From: VFJZ01 sp046598415
GTDB taxonomy: Bacteria > Actinomycetota > Thermoleophilia > Gaiellales > F1-60-MAGs149
Assembly (NCBI GenBank): GCA_046598415.1
Contig: JBKJIG010000024.1
Span: forward strand, 1-64,000
Reading direction: 5' to 3'
DNA: 64,000 nucleotides
This document shows, piece after piece, positions 32,169 through 41,200 of this stretch; positions within the stretch are counted from its first letter, which is position 1, and each line of letters starts with the position of its first letter. Made by a program: the position numbers and the translations under genes. Under the pieces are notes generated by a model that made no database searches, was not told where the DNA came from, and was given only the letters and a program-made list of their open reading frames with translations.

Positions 32169-33001
32169 GCGCCGATACCGTCTTGCTGCCCGATGTCGCC
32201 GATCGACGCGGCAGCTTCGCCGGCGACGTGATGGTCGTCGCGCGGCGCGGCCTGCTGCACATGCGGCGCGAGCCCGAGGCGCTCGCCGACGTGACCATTC
32301 AGCCGGTCATCTTCGTCGTGCTGTTCGCCTACGTGTTCGGTGGGGCGATCGACGTGGCCGGCGGCGGCTACCGCGAGTTCCTGTTGGGCGGCATCTTCGC
32401 CCAGACGCTGGTGTTCGGCGCGTTCGGCGTGGCGATGTCGCTGGCGTCCGACCGGCGGAACGGCGCCATCGACCGGTTCCGGTCGCTGCCGATGGCGCGG
32501 GGCGCCGTGCTCGGCGGTCACGCCGGCGCGCACCTGGTGCGCAGCCTGATCCCGATCTTCCTGATGTCGATCTCGGGCCTCGTCGTCGGATGGAGGATCC
32601 ACTCGTCGGTCGCGGACGCGGTGGCCGGCTACGCGCTGATGGTTGCGTTCTCCTTCGCGATCATCTGGCTCGGCATCCTGCTCGGCAGCCTCCTGCCGAC
32701 GCCCGAGGCCGTGCAGGGCGTCGGGTTCGCGGTGATCTTCCCGATCACGTTCATCGCCAGCACCTTCGTGCCGGTCGAGACGCTGCCCGGCGTGCTGCGA
32801 ACGGTGGCCGAGTGGAACCCGGTCAGCTCCATGGCCGAGTCGCTGCGGAAGCTGTTCGGCAATCCCGGCGTGCAGGTGGACGGCGCCGTGCCCTGGTCGA
32901 TGCAGCACCCGATCGAGTACACGCTCGTCTGGATCGTGGTGCTGGTCGTCGTCTGCGCCCCGCTCGCGGTGGTCGCCTACAACCGCCGGACGACGGAGTA
33001 G
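32165..33001 (+). CDS. ABC-2-type transporter permease
   Basis: A 278-residue integral membrane protein with six predicted helices, the partner of the ATPase just upstream (4-bp overlap). An N-terminal cytoplasmic stretch with RRGLLHMRREPEALAD leads into the first helix, as in DrrB-type permeases. LIPIFLMSISGLVVGW, FSFAIIWLGILLGSLLPTP and VVLVVVCAPLAVVAY are hydrophobic segments. It ends one base before dapB, so dapB may be on the same transcript although functionally unrelated. Confidence 0.9.
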   Translation: MSADTVLLPDVADRRGSFAGDVMVVARRGLLHMRREPEALADVTIQPVIFVVLFAYVFGGAIDVAGGGYREFLLGGIFAQTLVFGAFGVAMSLASDRRNGAIDRFRSLPMARGAVLGGHAGAHLVRSLIPIFLMSISGLVVGWRIHSSVADAVAGYALMVAFSFAIIWLGILLGSLLPTPEAVQGVGFAVIFPITFIASTFVPVETLPGVLRTVAEWNPVSSMAESLRKLFGNPGVQVDGAVPWSMQHPIEYTLVWIVVLVVVCAPLAVVAYNRRTTE

Positions 33002-33002
33002 C

Positions 33003-33809
33003 GTGGCTGCGCCGACGCTCTCTGTCTGCATCGCCGGTGCGCTCGGCGGCGTCGGCCGGCGCCTGGTGGAGGGCGTTCGCGACGATTCGGCGTTCACGTT
33101 GCGCTCGGCCGTCGCGCGTCGCGAGGTGGGCCGTGACGTGGGGGAGGCGCTCGGCGGCGCACCGCTCGGCGTGGCCATCACCGACGACATCGAGGCCGCG
33201 CTCGACGCCGCGCCCGACGTGTTGATCGACTACACGCACCCGTCGCTGATCCGCCACCACCTGGACTGCGCGTTCGCGCGCCGGATCCCGGTCGTGATCG
33301 GCACGACGGGCCTCGCGGACACCGACTTCGAACACATCGACGCGGCTGCGCGCGAGGCCGGGGTTGGTGCCGTGACGGGCAACTTCGCGATCACGGCGGC
33401 CCTGCTGCAACACCTGGCGCGCATCGCCGCGCAGCACGTGCCGCACTGGGAGGTCGTGGAGTACAACAAGGCGTCGAAGCCCGACGTGCCGAGCGGCACG
33501 GCGCGCGAGCTGGCCGAGCTGCTCGGCCGCGTTCGCGCGCCCGAGATCGAGCTCGCCGACGACGACCTGATCGGCCCGCTGGAGGCTCGCGGTGCCGCGT
33601 TCGGCGGCGCGCGGGTGCACTCGATCCGCCTGCCGGGCTACGCGTCGGCCGTCGAGGTGCACTTCGGCCTACCGGGCGAGCGTCTCGTGATGCGCCACGA
33701 CTGCGACGGCGACGGCGCCATCTTCGTGTACGGCTCCCTGCTCGCGGCGCGGCGCGTCCAGACCATCACCGGTCTGGTCCGCGGCCTCGACACGCTCCTC
33801 TTCGGCTGA
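33003..33809 (+). CDS. dapB: Dihydrodipicolinate reductase, atypical active site
   Basis: A 268-residue DapB, which reduces hydroxytetrahydrodipicolinate in diaminopimelate and lysine synthesis. The N-terminal Rossmann fold (CIAGALGGVGRR, then VIGTTGL) and the C-terminal substrate signature (KPDVPSGTA) are present, as is SIRLPGYASAVEVHFG. However, the usual E-x-HH-x2-K-x-D-x-PSGTA motif reads VEYNKASKPDVPSGTA: the two His are Tyr154 and Asn155, while Lys159 is kept. GTG 33003 lies one base after the ABC permease stop. Function is likely but the missing proton-donor His is notable. Confidence 0.82.
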   Translation: MAAPTLSVCIAGALGGVGRRLVEGVRDDSAFTLRSAVARREVGRDVGEALGGAPLGVAITDDIEAALDAAPDVLIDYTHPSLIRHHLDCAFARRIPVVIGTTGLADTDFEHIDAAAREAGVGAVTGNFAITAALLQHLARIAAQHVPHWEVVEYNKASKPDVPSGTARELAELLGRVRAPEIELADDDLIGPLEARGAAFGGARVHSIRLPGYASAVEVHFGLPGERLVMRHDCDGDGAIFVYGSLLAARRVQTITGLVRGLDTLLFG

Positions 33810-33890
33810 TTCCGCCGGTACGAGCGCGCGACCCCCGCGCGGACCGTGCCGGAAGTGTGACTTCAGCGCGCGAAAGCGTGCCCGGATTCC
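33810..33890. other. Gene-free sequence between dapB and the next palindrome
   Basis: GC-rich sequence between convergent genes. I see no clear terminator or gene here. Confidence 0.5.
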
Positions 33891-33915
33891 CGTTTGGGTG
33901 CCAGGCACCGAAACG
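33891..33915. repeat. Palindrome GGTGCCAGGCACC with CGTTT/AAACG flanks
   Basis: GGTGCCAGGCACC (33897-33909) is a 6-1-6 palindrome with central A. CGTTT (33891-33895) and AAACG (33911-33915) extend it to a 25-bp near-perfect dyad. It has the same plan, central base and convergent-gene setting as the GGGGTCAGACCCC copies at 11781 and 11809. Confidence 0.85.
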
Positions 33916-33948
33916 TGCACCGTTGCGGCGCGCGCGGGAAATCGCGTC

Positions 33949-34827
33949 TCAGCCGCGCTGGGCGAGGGCGACGCCGCCGAGCACGAGCACGCCGGAGACT
34001 CCGAGGGCGGGGCTCCACGGCTCGTCCAGCAGCACCACCGCCGCCAGCAACGACAGGGGCGTGATGGGATAGAGGTAGACCGACGCCCGCGACGGATCGA
34101 GGCCGCGGACGCCCTCGTTCCACGCCAGGTAGCCGACCACCGTCACGGCCAGGGCGAGCCACAGCAGGATCAGCACCTGATGCAGCGTCAGATGGACGAT
34201 CGTGTCGACCGTCGACGACCGCACGAACGGCAGCGTGCACGCCGTGCCGGCCAGCGTCGAGGCGGCCGTGATGCCGAGGCTGTCGCCCGTGGCCAGCGCC
34301 GGCTTCATGACGATGGTGTAGACGGCCCACGACAGCGAGGCGGCGAGCACCCACAGCGGCCCGGCCAGATGGTCGAGCTCGAGGCCCTGCCCGGGCGCCC
34401 AGATCGCGACGACGGCAGTGCCCGCGAACGCCAGGGCGATCCCGCCGAGGCGCGTCGGCGTGAGCCGCTCGAGGCCGGTCATGCGCGCCATCAGCAGCGT
34501 CAGCGCCGGACAGGACGCGATGACCAGGCTCGTCACGCCCGCCGTCGTGCGCAGGGCGCCCTCGCTCAGCGTCAGCTGGTATGCCGCGACGCCCAGTGCG
34601 CCGCCCACGAACAGCCGCGGCAGGGAGGCGCGCGTGACGCCGAGGGGCCGTCGGGCGAGCACGACGATCGCGAACGCCGGCGCCGCGATCAAGAACCGGA
34701 TGACGACGAGGTCGGACGTGCCGATGCCCGTGTCGAGGGCCGCCTTGATGCCGACGAACGCACCCGACCAGAGCGCCACCATCAGCCCGAGCGCGAGGTG
34801 GGCGCGCAGGTTGGAGGGCGGCCGCAT
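33949..34827 (-). CDS. EamA-family (drug/metabolite) transporter
   Basis: A 292-residue inner-membrane protein with ten predicted helices in two five-helix EamA repeats (about 8-140 and 150-285). LGLMVALWSGAFVGIKAALD opens the first repeat and LWVLAASLSWAVYTIVMK the second. Such proteins export metabolites or amino acids; the substrate is not predictable. ATG 34827 is preceded by CAGAAT 8 nt upstream, a weak match to the leaderless pattern. It diverges from the lipoprotein gene. Confidence 0.9.
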   Translation of the reverse strand: MRPPSNLRAHLALGLMVALWSGAFVGIKAALDTGIGTSDLVVIRFLIAAPAFAIVVLARRPLGVTRASLPRLFVGGALGVAAYQLTLSEGALRTTAGVTSLVIASCPALTLLMARMTGLERLTPTRLGGIALAFAGTAVVAIWAPGQGLELDHLAGPLWVLAASLSWAVYTIVMKPALATGDSLGITAASTLAGTACTLPFVRSSTVDTIVHLTLHQVLILLWLALAVTVVGYLAWNEGVRGLDPSRASVYLYPITPLSLLAAVVLLDEPWSPALGVSGVLVLGGVALAQRG

Positions 34828-34865
34828 CGCGGCGGATTCTGGCAGCGATACGATCCGCCGGGACC

Positions 34866-35414
34866 ATGTGGCGGCTCCTGCCGATCATGGCGGTGCTGCT
34901 CGTCGCCTGCCGTGGCGGCGCCCCGCCGCCCGCACCGCTCGCGTCCGGCGCCGTCACGGCGGAGGCCGTGGGCGTCGCCACCGGCTCGCCCATGACGTGG
35001 GCGGGCGTCGTGCTGCTCAACCGCGGCGCCGCGCCGCTGACGCTGGCCGGTGTCGAACCAGTCATCCTCGACCCCGGCTTGAAGGTTGTCGGCGTGCAGG
35101 TGCGCGTGATCGGCGCCGCCGGCGACGCGGCCGGTGATCCGAATCCCTCCGTGAGCGGCTCCGGCTACCCGCCCGTCCATCCCGGCGCGCCCGTGGCCGG
35201 CACGGTCCTGGCGCCGCTGGTAGCGGCTGACGACCGCCCGATCGCGGAGGTGCTGGTCGGTCTCGTGGCTGATCGCCCGGGCCGGTACGTGCTCCGCGGC
35301 CTGCGCGTGCGCTACATCGTGGACGGGGTGGATCGGGTGGGAACGCTGACGCACGCGATCGCCGTCTGCGCGACCGATCCCGACGACCAGGCCGGGGACT
35401 GCACGCCGCCGTAG
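34866..35414 (+). CDS. Putative lipoprotein of unknown function
   Basis: A 182-residue protein with a short lipoprotein signal: MWRLLPIMAVLLVAC, with Cys15 as the likely lipidation site. The mature domain is beta-rich (about 30-170), and two Cys near the end (VCATD and GDCTP) could pair. No known domain is recognised. It lies between the divergent EamA gene and the convergent GGDEF/HD-GYP gene. Confidence 0.72.
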   Translation: MWRLLPIMAVLLVACRGGAPPPAPLASGAVTAEAVGVATGSPMTWAGVVLLNRGAAPLTLAGVEPVILDPGLKVVGVQVRVIGAAGDAAGDPNPSVSGSGYPPVHPGAPVAGTVLAPLVAADDRPIAEVLVGLVADRPGRYVLRGLRVRYIVDGVDRVGTLTHAIAVCATDPDDQAGDCTPP

Positions 35415-35420
35415 CGGCGG

Positions 35421-37385
35421 CTACGCGGCCTCGCTGCGACGCTCGTCGCCCCGGCGGTCAGCGCCCGTACCGCTACGGCCGAACCGCGAGTCGAGCCGGA
35501 TGCGGTCCTCGGTCAGCACGCGCACCAGAGCCGGCACGACGACGGGATCGAGCTGCGTCCCGGCGAGGCGCTCCAGCTCGCGCAGCGCCCCAGTGCGGTC
35601 GAGCGGCCGGCGGTAGGTGCGCGCCGACGTCATCGCCGAGTACGCGTCGGCGGCCGCGACGATGCGCGCCTCGATCGGGATGTCCTCGCCCGCCAGGCCG
35701 TGCGGGTAGCCGCTGCCGTCCCAGTGCTCGTGGTGGTGGCGCACGGCGCGCACCGCCTCTTTCAGGCCGGCGACGCGCAGGATGATCTCGGCGCCGATCT
35801 CGGGGTGGCGCTGCATCACCTCGCGCTCGACGGCGTCGAGCGGGCCGGGCTTCGCCAGGATCCCGTCGGGGATCGCGACCTTGCCGACGTCGTGCAGCCA
35901 GCCGCCGAGGCGGCAGCGCAGCACGACCGGCGACGGCGAGCCGAGCACCTCGGCGGTGCGCATCGAGAGGTCGGCGACCTGCATGGGGTGGAGGCTCGAC
36001 GTGCCCTCGCGCAGGCTCGCGGTGAGCGCGAGCGCCTCGGCGATGCGGACCGCCTCGGGATCTTCCGCCACGAAGTCCTCGAACAGCCACTCGGAGTACA
36101 GGCGCGTCTGGTTGCGCCCCCGGCGCTTCGCGGCGTAGAGGGCGCGGTCGGCGGCGTCGACCAGGTCGTCGGCGCCCGACATGTCCGCCGTCGCGCGGGC
36201 GGCGCCGACGGAGACGGTGACGGCGATCTCGACGCCCTCGACCTCGATCGGCATGGCCTCGACGCGCAGCCGGACGCCCTCGGCCACCTCGCGCAGCGCG
36301 TCGTCGTGGTCGATGCCCTCGAGCAGGACGCAGAACTCCTCGCCGCCCCAGCGCGCGGCGATATCGGTGGTGCGCACCGAGCCGGCGATGCGGCGCGCGA
36401 CGGCGACCAGCACCGCGTCGCCGGCGGCGTGGCCATAGGAGTCGTTGATGCGCTTGAAGTGGTCGATGTCGAGCAGCAGCAGGGCCGGCGGCCGGCTGCC
36501 GGCGGCGGCCGGGCTCAGCGACGCGGCCAGCTCCTCGTTCAGGTGGCGGCGGTTGCATACCCCCGTGAGCGCATCGGTGCGCGCCAGGTGATCGGCCTCC
36601 CGACGGGCCTCCTCCAGCGCCTCGGCCTCGCGGCGCGCCACGCCGACGGTGGCTCTCAGCACGCGCTCGAGGGCCATCTTGCCCGTCACGTCGGCGGCGA
36701 TGCCGTGGACGACGATACCTTCGTCGGCGGTGGCCGGCCAGGCCCGGAACGAGACCCGGCGGGTGGCGCCGTCGAGGCCGATGATGCGCACCGAGTCCTC
36801 GGTCGACTCGCCGTTCGAGAGGCGCACCAGATGCCGCTCGTAGGCGGGACGGTCGTCGGGATGCACCGCCCGGGCCCAGGCCGTCACGAGGTCGGCTCCG
36901 CCGGGCAGCGAGCCCCCCAGAATCCGTTCGCCGCCGGGACCGCAGAAGGTCGTGCGGATGCTGCCGTCGGCGCCGATGGCGTAGGCGTAGAGCTGGTCGC
37001 CGATCGCCGCGAGCAGCGCGTCGACGGGCTCGGCGCGGCGTCGCGGCGAGATGGCCACGGCAGCGCCGAAGTCGCGCAGGATCACGACGCGGTAGGCGGG
37101 GCCGCTGTCGAGCGCGAGCGGTGCCACGGTCACCACGAGCGGCAGCCGGACGCCGTCGGCACGGCGGCCGATGATATCGTGCGGCACGTCGCCGGCGAGG
37201 GCGGCCACGCCCGGCAGGAACGCGTCGAGCGACTGACCGGTCAGGTCGGCGAGCGGGACGCCGAGCAGCACGGCGAGTGCCCCGTTCCCGCCCCGGATCG
37301 TGCCGTCGGGCGCGATCGCGCAGAGCGCGGCCCCCGCGACGGCACCCATCGACGCCTCACGCTCGTTCGGTCGCCGTTTGTTCAC
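35421..37385 (-). CDS. PAS-GGDEF-HD-GYP cyclic-di-GMP enzyme
   Basis: A 654-residue cytoplasmic protein without membrane segments. Two PAS-like sensor regions (about 15-105 and 120-240) and a helical linker precede a GGDEF domain whose active site is intact (GGEEF, 347-351), so it should make cyclic di-GMP. A complete HD-GYP domain follows: HD at 498-499 and GYP at 559-561, so it should also degrade it. Having both activities implies switching by the PAS signal. GTG 37385 is favoured because GATACA lies 6 nt upstream; an ATG at 37349 with GAGG before it is the alternative. Confidence 0.9.
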   Translation of the reverse strand: MNKRRPNEREASMGAVAGAALCAIAPDGTIRGGNGALAVLLGVPLADLTGQSLDAFLPGVAALAGDVPHDIIGRRADGVRLPLVVTVAPLALDSGPAYRVVILRDFGAAVAISPRRRAEPVDALLAAIGDQLYAYAIGADGSIRTTFCGPGGERILGGSLPGGADLVTAWARAVHPDDRPAYERHLVRLSNGESTEDSVRIIGLDGATRRVSFRAWPATADEGIVVHGIAADVTGKMALERVLRATVGVARREAEALEEARREADHLARTDALTGVCNRRHLNEELAASLSPAAAGSRPPALLLLDIDHFKRINDSYGHAAGDAVLVAVARRIAGSVRTTDIAARWGGEEFCVLLEGIDHDDALREVAEGVRLRVEAMPIEVEGVEIAVTVSVGAARATADMSGADDLVDAADRALYAAKRRGRNQTRLYSEWLFEDFVAEDPEAVRIAEALALTASLREGTSSLHPMQVADLSMRTAEVLGSPSPVVLRCRLGGWLHDVGKVAIPDGILAKPGPLDAVEREVMQRHPEIGAEIILRVAGLKEAVRAVRHHHEHWDGSGYPHGLAGEDIPIEARIVAAADAYSAMTSARTYRRPLDRTGALRELERLAGTQLDPVVVPALVRVLTEDRIRLDSRFGRSGTGADRRGDERRSEAA

Positions 37386-37391
37386 GGCGGG

Positions 37392-37397
37392 TGTATC
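37392..37397 (-). promoter_or_regulatory. Candidate leaderless -10 for the GGDEF/HD-GYP gene
   Basis: Minus-strand GATACA ends 6 nt before GTG 37385. The same GATAC core at the same distance precedes hisA. Confidence 0.4.
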
Positions 37398-37430
37398 GGC
37401 GTGCGGCGCGCGAAGGTTGAAGGCGCGGGG

Positions 37431-38231
37431 TCAGGCGGGGAGTGGGACGGCGATCCGCGTGCGGTGCTCGAACGCCACGATGCGGTCGATGCCGGCCGCC
37501 CGCAGCAGCGGCACGGCGGCGCGCACGCGGCCGGCCTTCTGCGGCCGGTGGGCGTCGGAGCCGAGGCTGACGGGCGTCGAGTAGCGCGCGCAGGCGTCGA
37601 CGAGCAGCCGCACCAGGTCGGGGCGGCGCTCCAGGTCGGTACCGTTCACCTCGAGCGCGACGTCGGCGCGCGCCGCGGCTTCGGCCAGGTCGTCCAGGCG
37701 CGCGGCGACGAACGCCGGCGCGTCGGGCTGCGACTGCGCGAGCCGCACCGGGTGGGAGATCACGTCGTAGGCGCCGGAGGCGGCAGCCGCCACCAGGCGG
37801 TCGAGGTAGTCGCCCCAGGCGGTGCCGGCGTCGCGGCAGGCGGCCTCGCCCTCGACCGCGGTGTCGTCGGCGATCACGTGGACCGAGCCGATCACGACGT
37901 CCCACTCGGTCGAGTAGCTGGCGCGCAGCGCCTGCGTGGCGGCGACCAGCCCGGCGTTCTCGTCGGCGATGTCGAGCTCGATGCCGCAGCGGACCGGGAT
38001 CGAAGCGTGTTCGGCCGCGGCGTGGACGGTCGCCACGTAGCCGACGTGGGTGACGGGCGGCCCCTCGGGGGCGAACCGCGTCGCGATGTAGGTCGACGCG
38101 GCGCGCGCCTCCTCGATGTGGTGCACGTGCTCCGAGAACACGAGCTCCGTGACACCTGCTGCGACCGCCGCCTCAACCATCGCGTCGGGATCACCCCAGG
38201 CGATGTAGTGGTTGTGGTTGTCGGGAAGCAC
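37431..38231 (-). CDS. PHP-domain histidinol-phosphatase-like protein
   Basis: A 266-residue PHP-fold phosphoesterase similar to HisK-type histidinol-phosphate phosphatases. Metal-binding residues are visible in DNHNHY at the N-terminus, SEHVHH, IELDIAD, GSVHVI, SHPVRLAQ and GSDAHRP. In this genome HisB lacks a phosphatase domain, so this enzyme is a good candidate for the missing dephosphorylation step of histidine synthesis, though it lies 18 kb from the operon. GTG 38231 is the start; AATACT lies 8 nt upstream. A general PHP phosphatase is the alternative. Confidence 0.82.
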   Translation of the reverse strand: MLPDNHNHYIAWGDPDAMVEAAVAAGVTELVFSEHVHHIEEARAASTYIATRFAPEGPPVTHVGYVATVHAAAEHASIPVRCGIELDIADENAGLVAATQALRASYSTEWDVVIGSVHVIADDTAVEGEAACRDAGTAWGDYLDRLVAAAASGAYDVISHPVRLAQSQPDAPAFVAARLDDLAEAAARADVALEVNGTDLERRPDLVRLLVDACARYSTPVSLGSDAHRPQKAGRVRAAVPLLRAAGIDRIVAFEHRTRIAVPLPA

Positions 38232-38290
38232 GTTTCAGCAGTATTTCACCTCGGTCGGTCGGGACCGCCGGGCGATGGCATCTGCCGTGT

Positions 38291-41200
38291 CTATGCGCGG
38301 CGGCGGCCCTGCGCGAAGTGCATCGCCGGCGGCGCCACCGCCCGCAGGTCCTGCACGGCGGCGGCCGGCGTCCGGCCGCGGGCCCGCTCGCGCCCGCCGA
38401 TCGTGCGGCGGCCCGGCGTCTCCAGTGGCTCGAGCCGCTCGACCTGCACGTTGATGTTGCGGTCGCGGCGCTCCAGGGTGCCGGTCGCGAGCAGCAGCGG
38501 CTCGGTGCGGGCCAGCAGCCGGAAGCGCTGGTAGACGTCGGGCATCAGGATCAGGTTCGTGAGCCCGTGCTCGTCCTCGAGCAGCAGGAACACCACGCCG
38601 TTCGCGCTGGCCGGCCGCTGCCGCGCGATGGCGAGGCCCGGGATCGTGATGCGCCGGCCGTTGGGCAGCGTCTTCAGGTCGGCGCTCGAGACGACGTCCT
38701 CCAGGTCGCGCCGGACGTGGGCGATCGGGTGCTCGCGCAGCGACAGGCCGGTGTGGGCGTAGTCGGCGACGAGCAGGTCCCACGCGCCCGGCTCGGGCAG
38801 CACCGGGGCGGTGCCGAGGCCGAGGTCGAGCGCCAGCTGGCGGTGGCCGCCGCGGACCGAGACCGGGCGGGCGGCGAGGCCGAGCTCCCACAGCAGCTGC
38901 CGGCGCGGCCCCAGCGTGTCGCACGCTCCGGAGGCGACGAGCCGCTCGAGCACGTCGGTCTTCAGGCCGAGCCGCGTCGCCAGGTCGCGACCGTCGGTGA
39001 AGTCGCCGTGCTGGGTGCGCTCGGCGACGACCGCCGCGGCGCCCTCCTCGCCGAGGCCGCTGACGTAGCCCAGCCCGACCCGCACCGCGCCGTGCTCGAG
39101 CCGGCAGAGCGCCCCCGAGCGCGTCACGTCGGGCGGCAGTACCGCGACGCCGCGCCGCTGGCCGTCGCGGATCAGCGAGGCGGGCGGGTAGAAGCCCATC
39201 GGCTGCGCGTTCAGCAGCGAGCAGAGGAACGCGGCGGGGTGGTAGCGGCGCAGCCACGCGCTCTGGTACGCCAGCAGCGCGAACGCGGCCGAGTGCGCCT
39301 TCGGGAAGCCGAACGCCGAGAAGGCGAGGATCTTCTCGAACACCAGCGCCGCGGTGTGCTCGGGCACGTCCTTCGCCGCCGCCCCGTCGCGGAACGCGTC
39401 CCACTGCGCGCGCATCGCCGCCTCGGAGCGCCGCCGGCTCATCGCGCGGCGCAGCTCCTCGGCCTGGCCGGGTGAGAACCCCGCGAGCGCCTCGGCCACC
39501 GCCAGCACCTGGTCCTGGAACACGATCACCCCGAGCGTCTCCTCCAGCGCCTCGGCCAGCAGCGGGTGGTCGAACGGGATCGGGAACGCGGGGTCGGCGC
39601 GCCGGGCGAGCCGCCGCTGGATGTAGGGGTGCACGGCGCCGCCCTGGATCGGGCCGGGCCGCACCAGCGCCACCTCGACCACCAGGTCGTCGAGGTTCTG
39701 CGGCTGCGTGCGCAGCAGCATCTGCATCTGGGCGCGCGACTCGATCTGGAACACGCCGACGGTGTCGGCGGCCTGGATCTCGGCGTAGACGCCGGGGTCG
39801 TCGAGCGGGATGCGCGACAGGTCGACGCTCGCGCCCTGCTCGGCCAGCGACACGACGCACTCCTCGACGGCCGACAGCATGCCGAGGCCGAGCAGATCGA
39901 TCTTCAGGAAGCCGGCGTCGCCGCAGGAGTCCTTGTCCCACTGGCAGATCGTGCGGCCCTCCATCGCCGCGGGCTGCAGCGGCACCATGGTCGACAGCGG
40001 CCGGTCGGAGATGATCATGCCGCCGGGATGCTGGGAGAGGTGGCGCGGCAGCCCGGCGATCTCGCGCGCCAGCGAGGCCAGCGCGCGGAAACGGCGGTCG
40101 CCGGCGCGCTCGGCGATGCCGGGCAGCTGCGCCAGCTCCTCGCTGACGTTCGCGGCGCTCCAGCCGTCGGACGCGGTGGCCAGGCGCGCGATGTCGGCGG
40201 GCGGCAGGCCGAGCACCTTGCCGAGCTCGCGGATCGCACCGCGCGCCCGGTAGGTGGCGAGCGCGCCGACCAGCGCCGCTCGTCGGTCGCCGTAGCGCTC
40301 GTGGACGCGCAGGATCAGGCCCGCGCGGATGTCGCGCGGGAAGTCGAGGTCGATGTCGGGCACCGAGGCCAGCTCGCGGTTCAGGAACCGGCCCAGCGAC
40401 AGTCCCGACTCGACCGGGTCGACGTGGGAGAGGCCGGTCAGGTAGCAGACGATCGAGCCGACGCTCGACCCGCGGCCGCGGCCGGGTGGCAGCAGCATCC
40501 GCGGCGAGCCGGCGCCGCGCACCTCGAGCGCCACCTCGCGGGCCAGCTCGAGCACCTCGTGATGCAGCAGGAAGAAGCCCGACAGGCCGTGGTGGCGGAT
40601 CAGCGCCAGCTCCTCGTCCAGCCGGGCGCGCGCCTCGGCGGCGTGTGACGACACCGCCGGGTACCGCTCGTCGAAGACGTGCCAGGTGAGCCGGGCCAGC
40701 TCCTGGTCGGGCTCCACGACGGTGGAGGGCGGCCGGTAGCCGAGGTCGCGCGTCAGGTCGAACTCGATGCGGTCGGCGATCTCGGCGGTGGCGGCGATCG
40801 CCTCGGGCACGTCGTGAAACAGCGCGGTCATCTCGGCCGGCCGCTTCAGCACGTGCTCGCGGTTGCCGCGGCGCTGCGCCTCGCAGGCGTCGAGCGTGGC
40901 GTGCACGCGGATCGCCACCAGCGCGTCCTGCAGCGGCCCGCGGCGGCGGCTGTGGACGTGCACGTCGTTGGTCGCCACCACCGGCAGCCCGAGCCGCCGC
41001 GCGAGCGCCCGCCGGGCGCGCAGGCGGGACTGGTCGCCGCGCTGGAAGGGACGCTGCAGCTCGACGTAGAGCCGCCCCTCGAAGGCCTCGGCCAGCTGCC
41101 GCACCGGCGCCTCGTCCTCGACTCCGTGACGCGAGCAGCCGGTCAGGCACAGCAGCCCCTCCGCCAGCTCGAGCACGTCGGAGAGCAGGGCCACCGGCTG

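Noticed and set aside
35700..38534. A 944-residue plus-strand open frame opposite the GGDEF/HD-GYP and PHP genes
   Set aside because: It is antisense to two genes with intact catalytic motifs and shows no domains.
38235..41150. A 971-residue alternative frame across dnaE2
   Set aside because: It is an Arg/Ala/Gly-rich shadow; the 38291-41536 frame carries all DnaE2 motifs.
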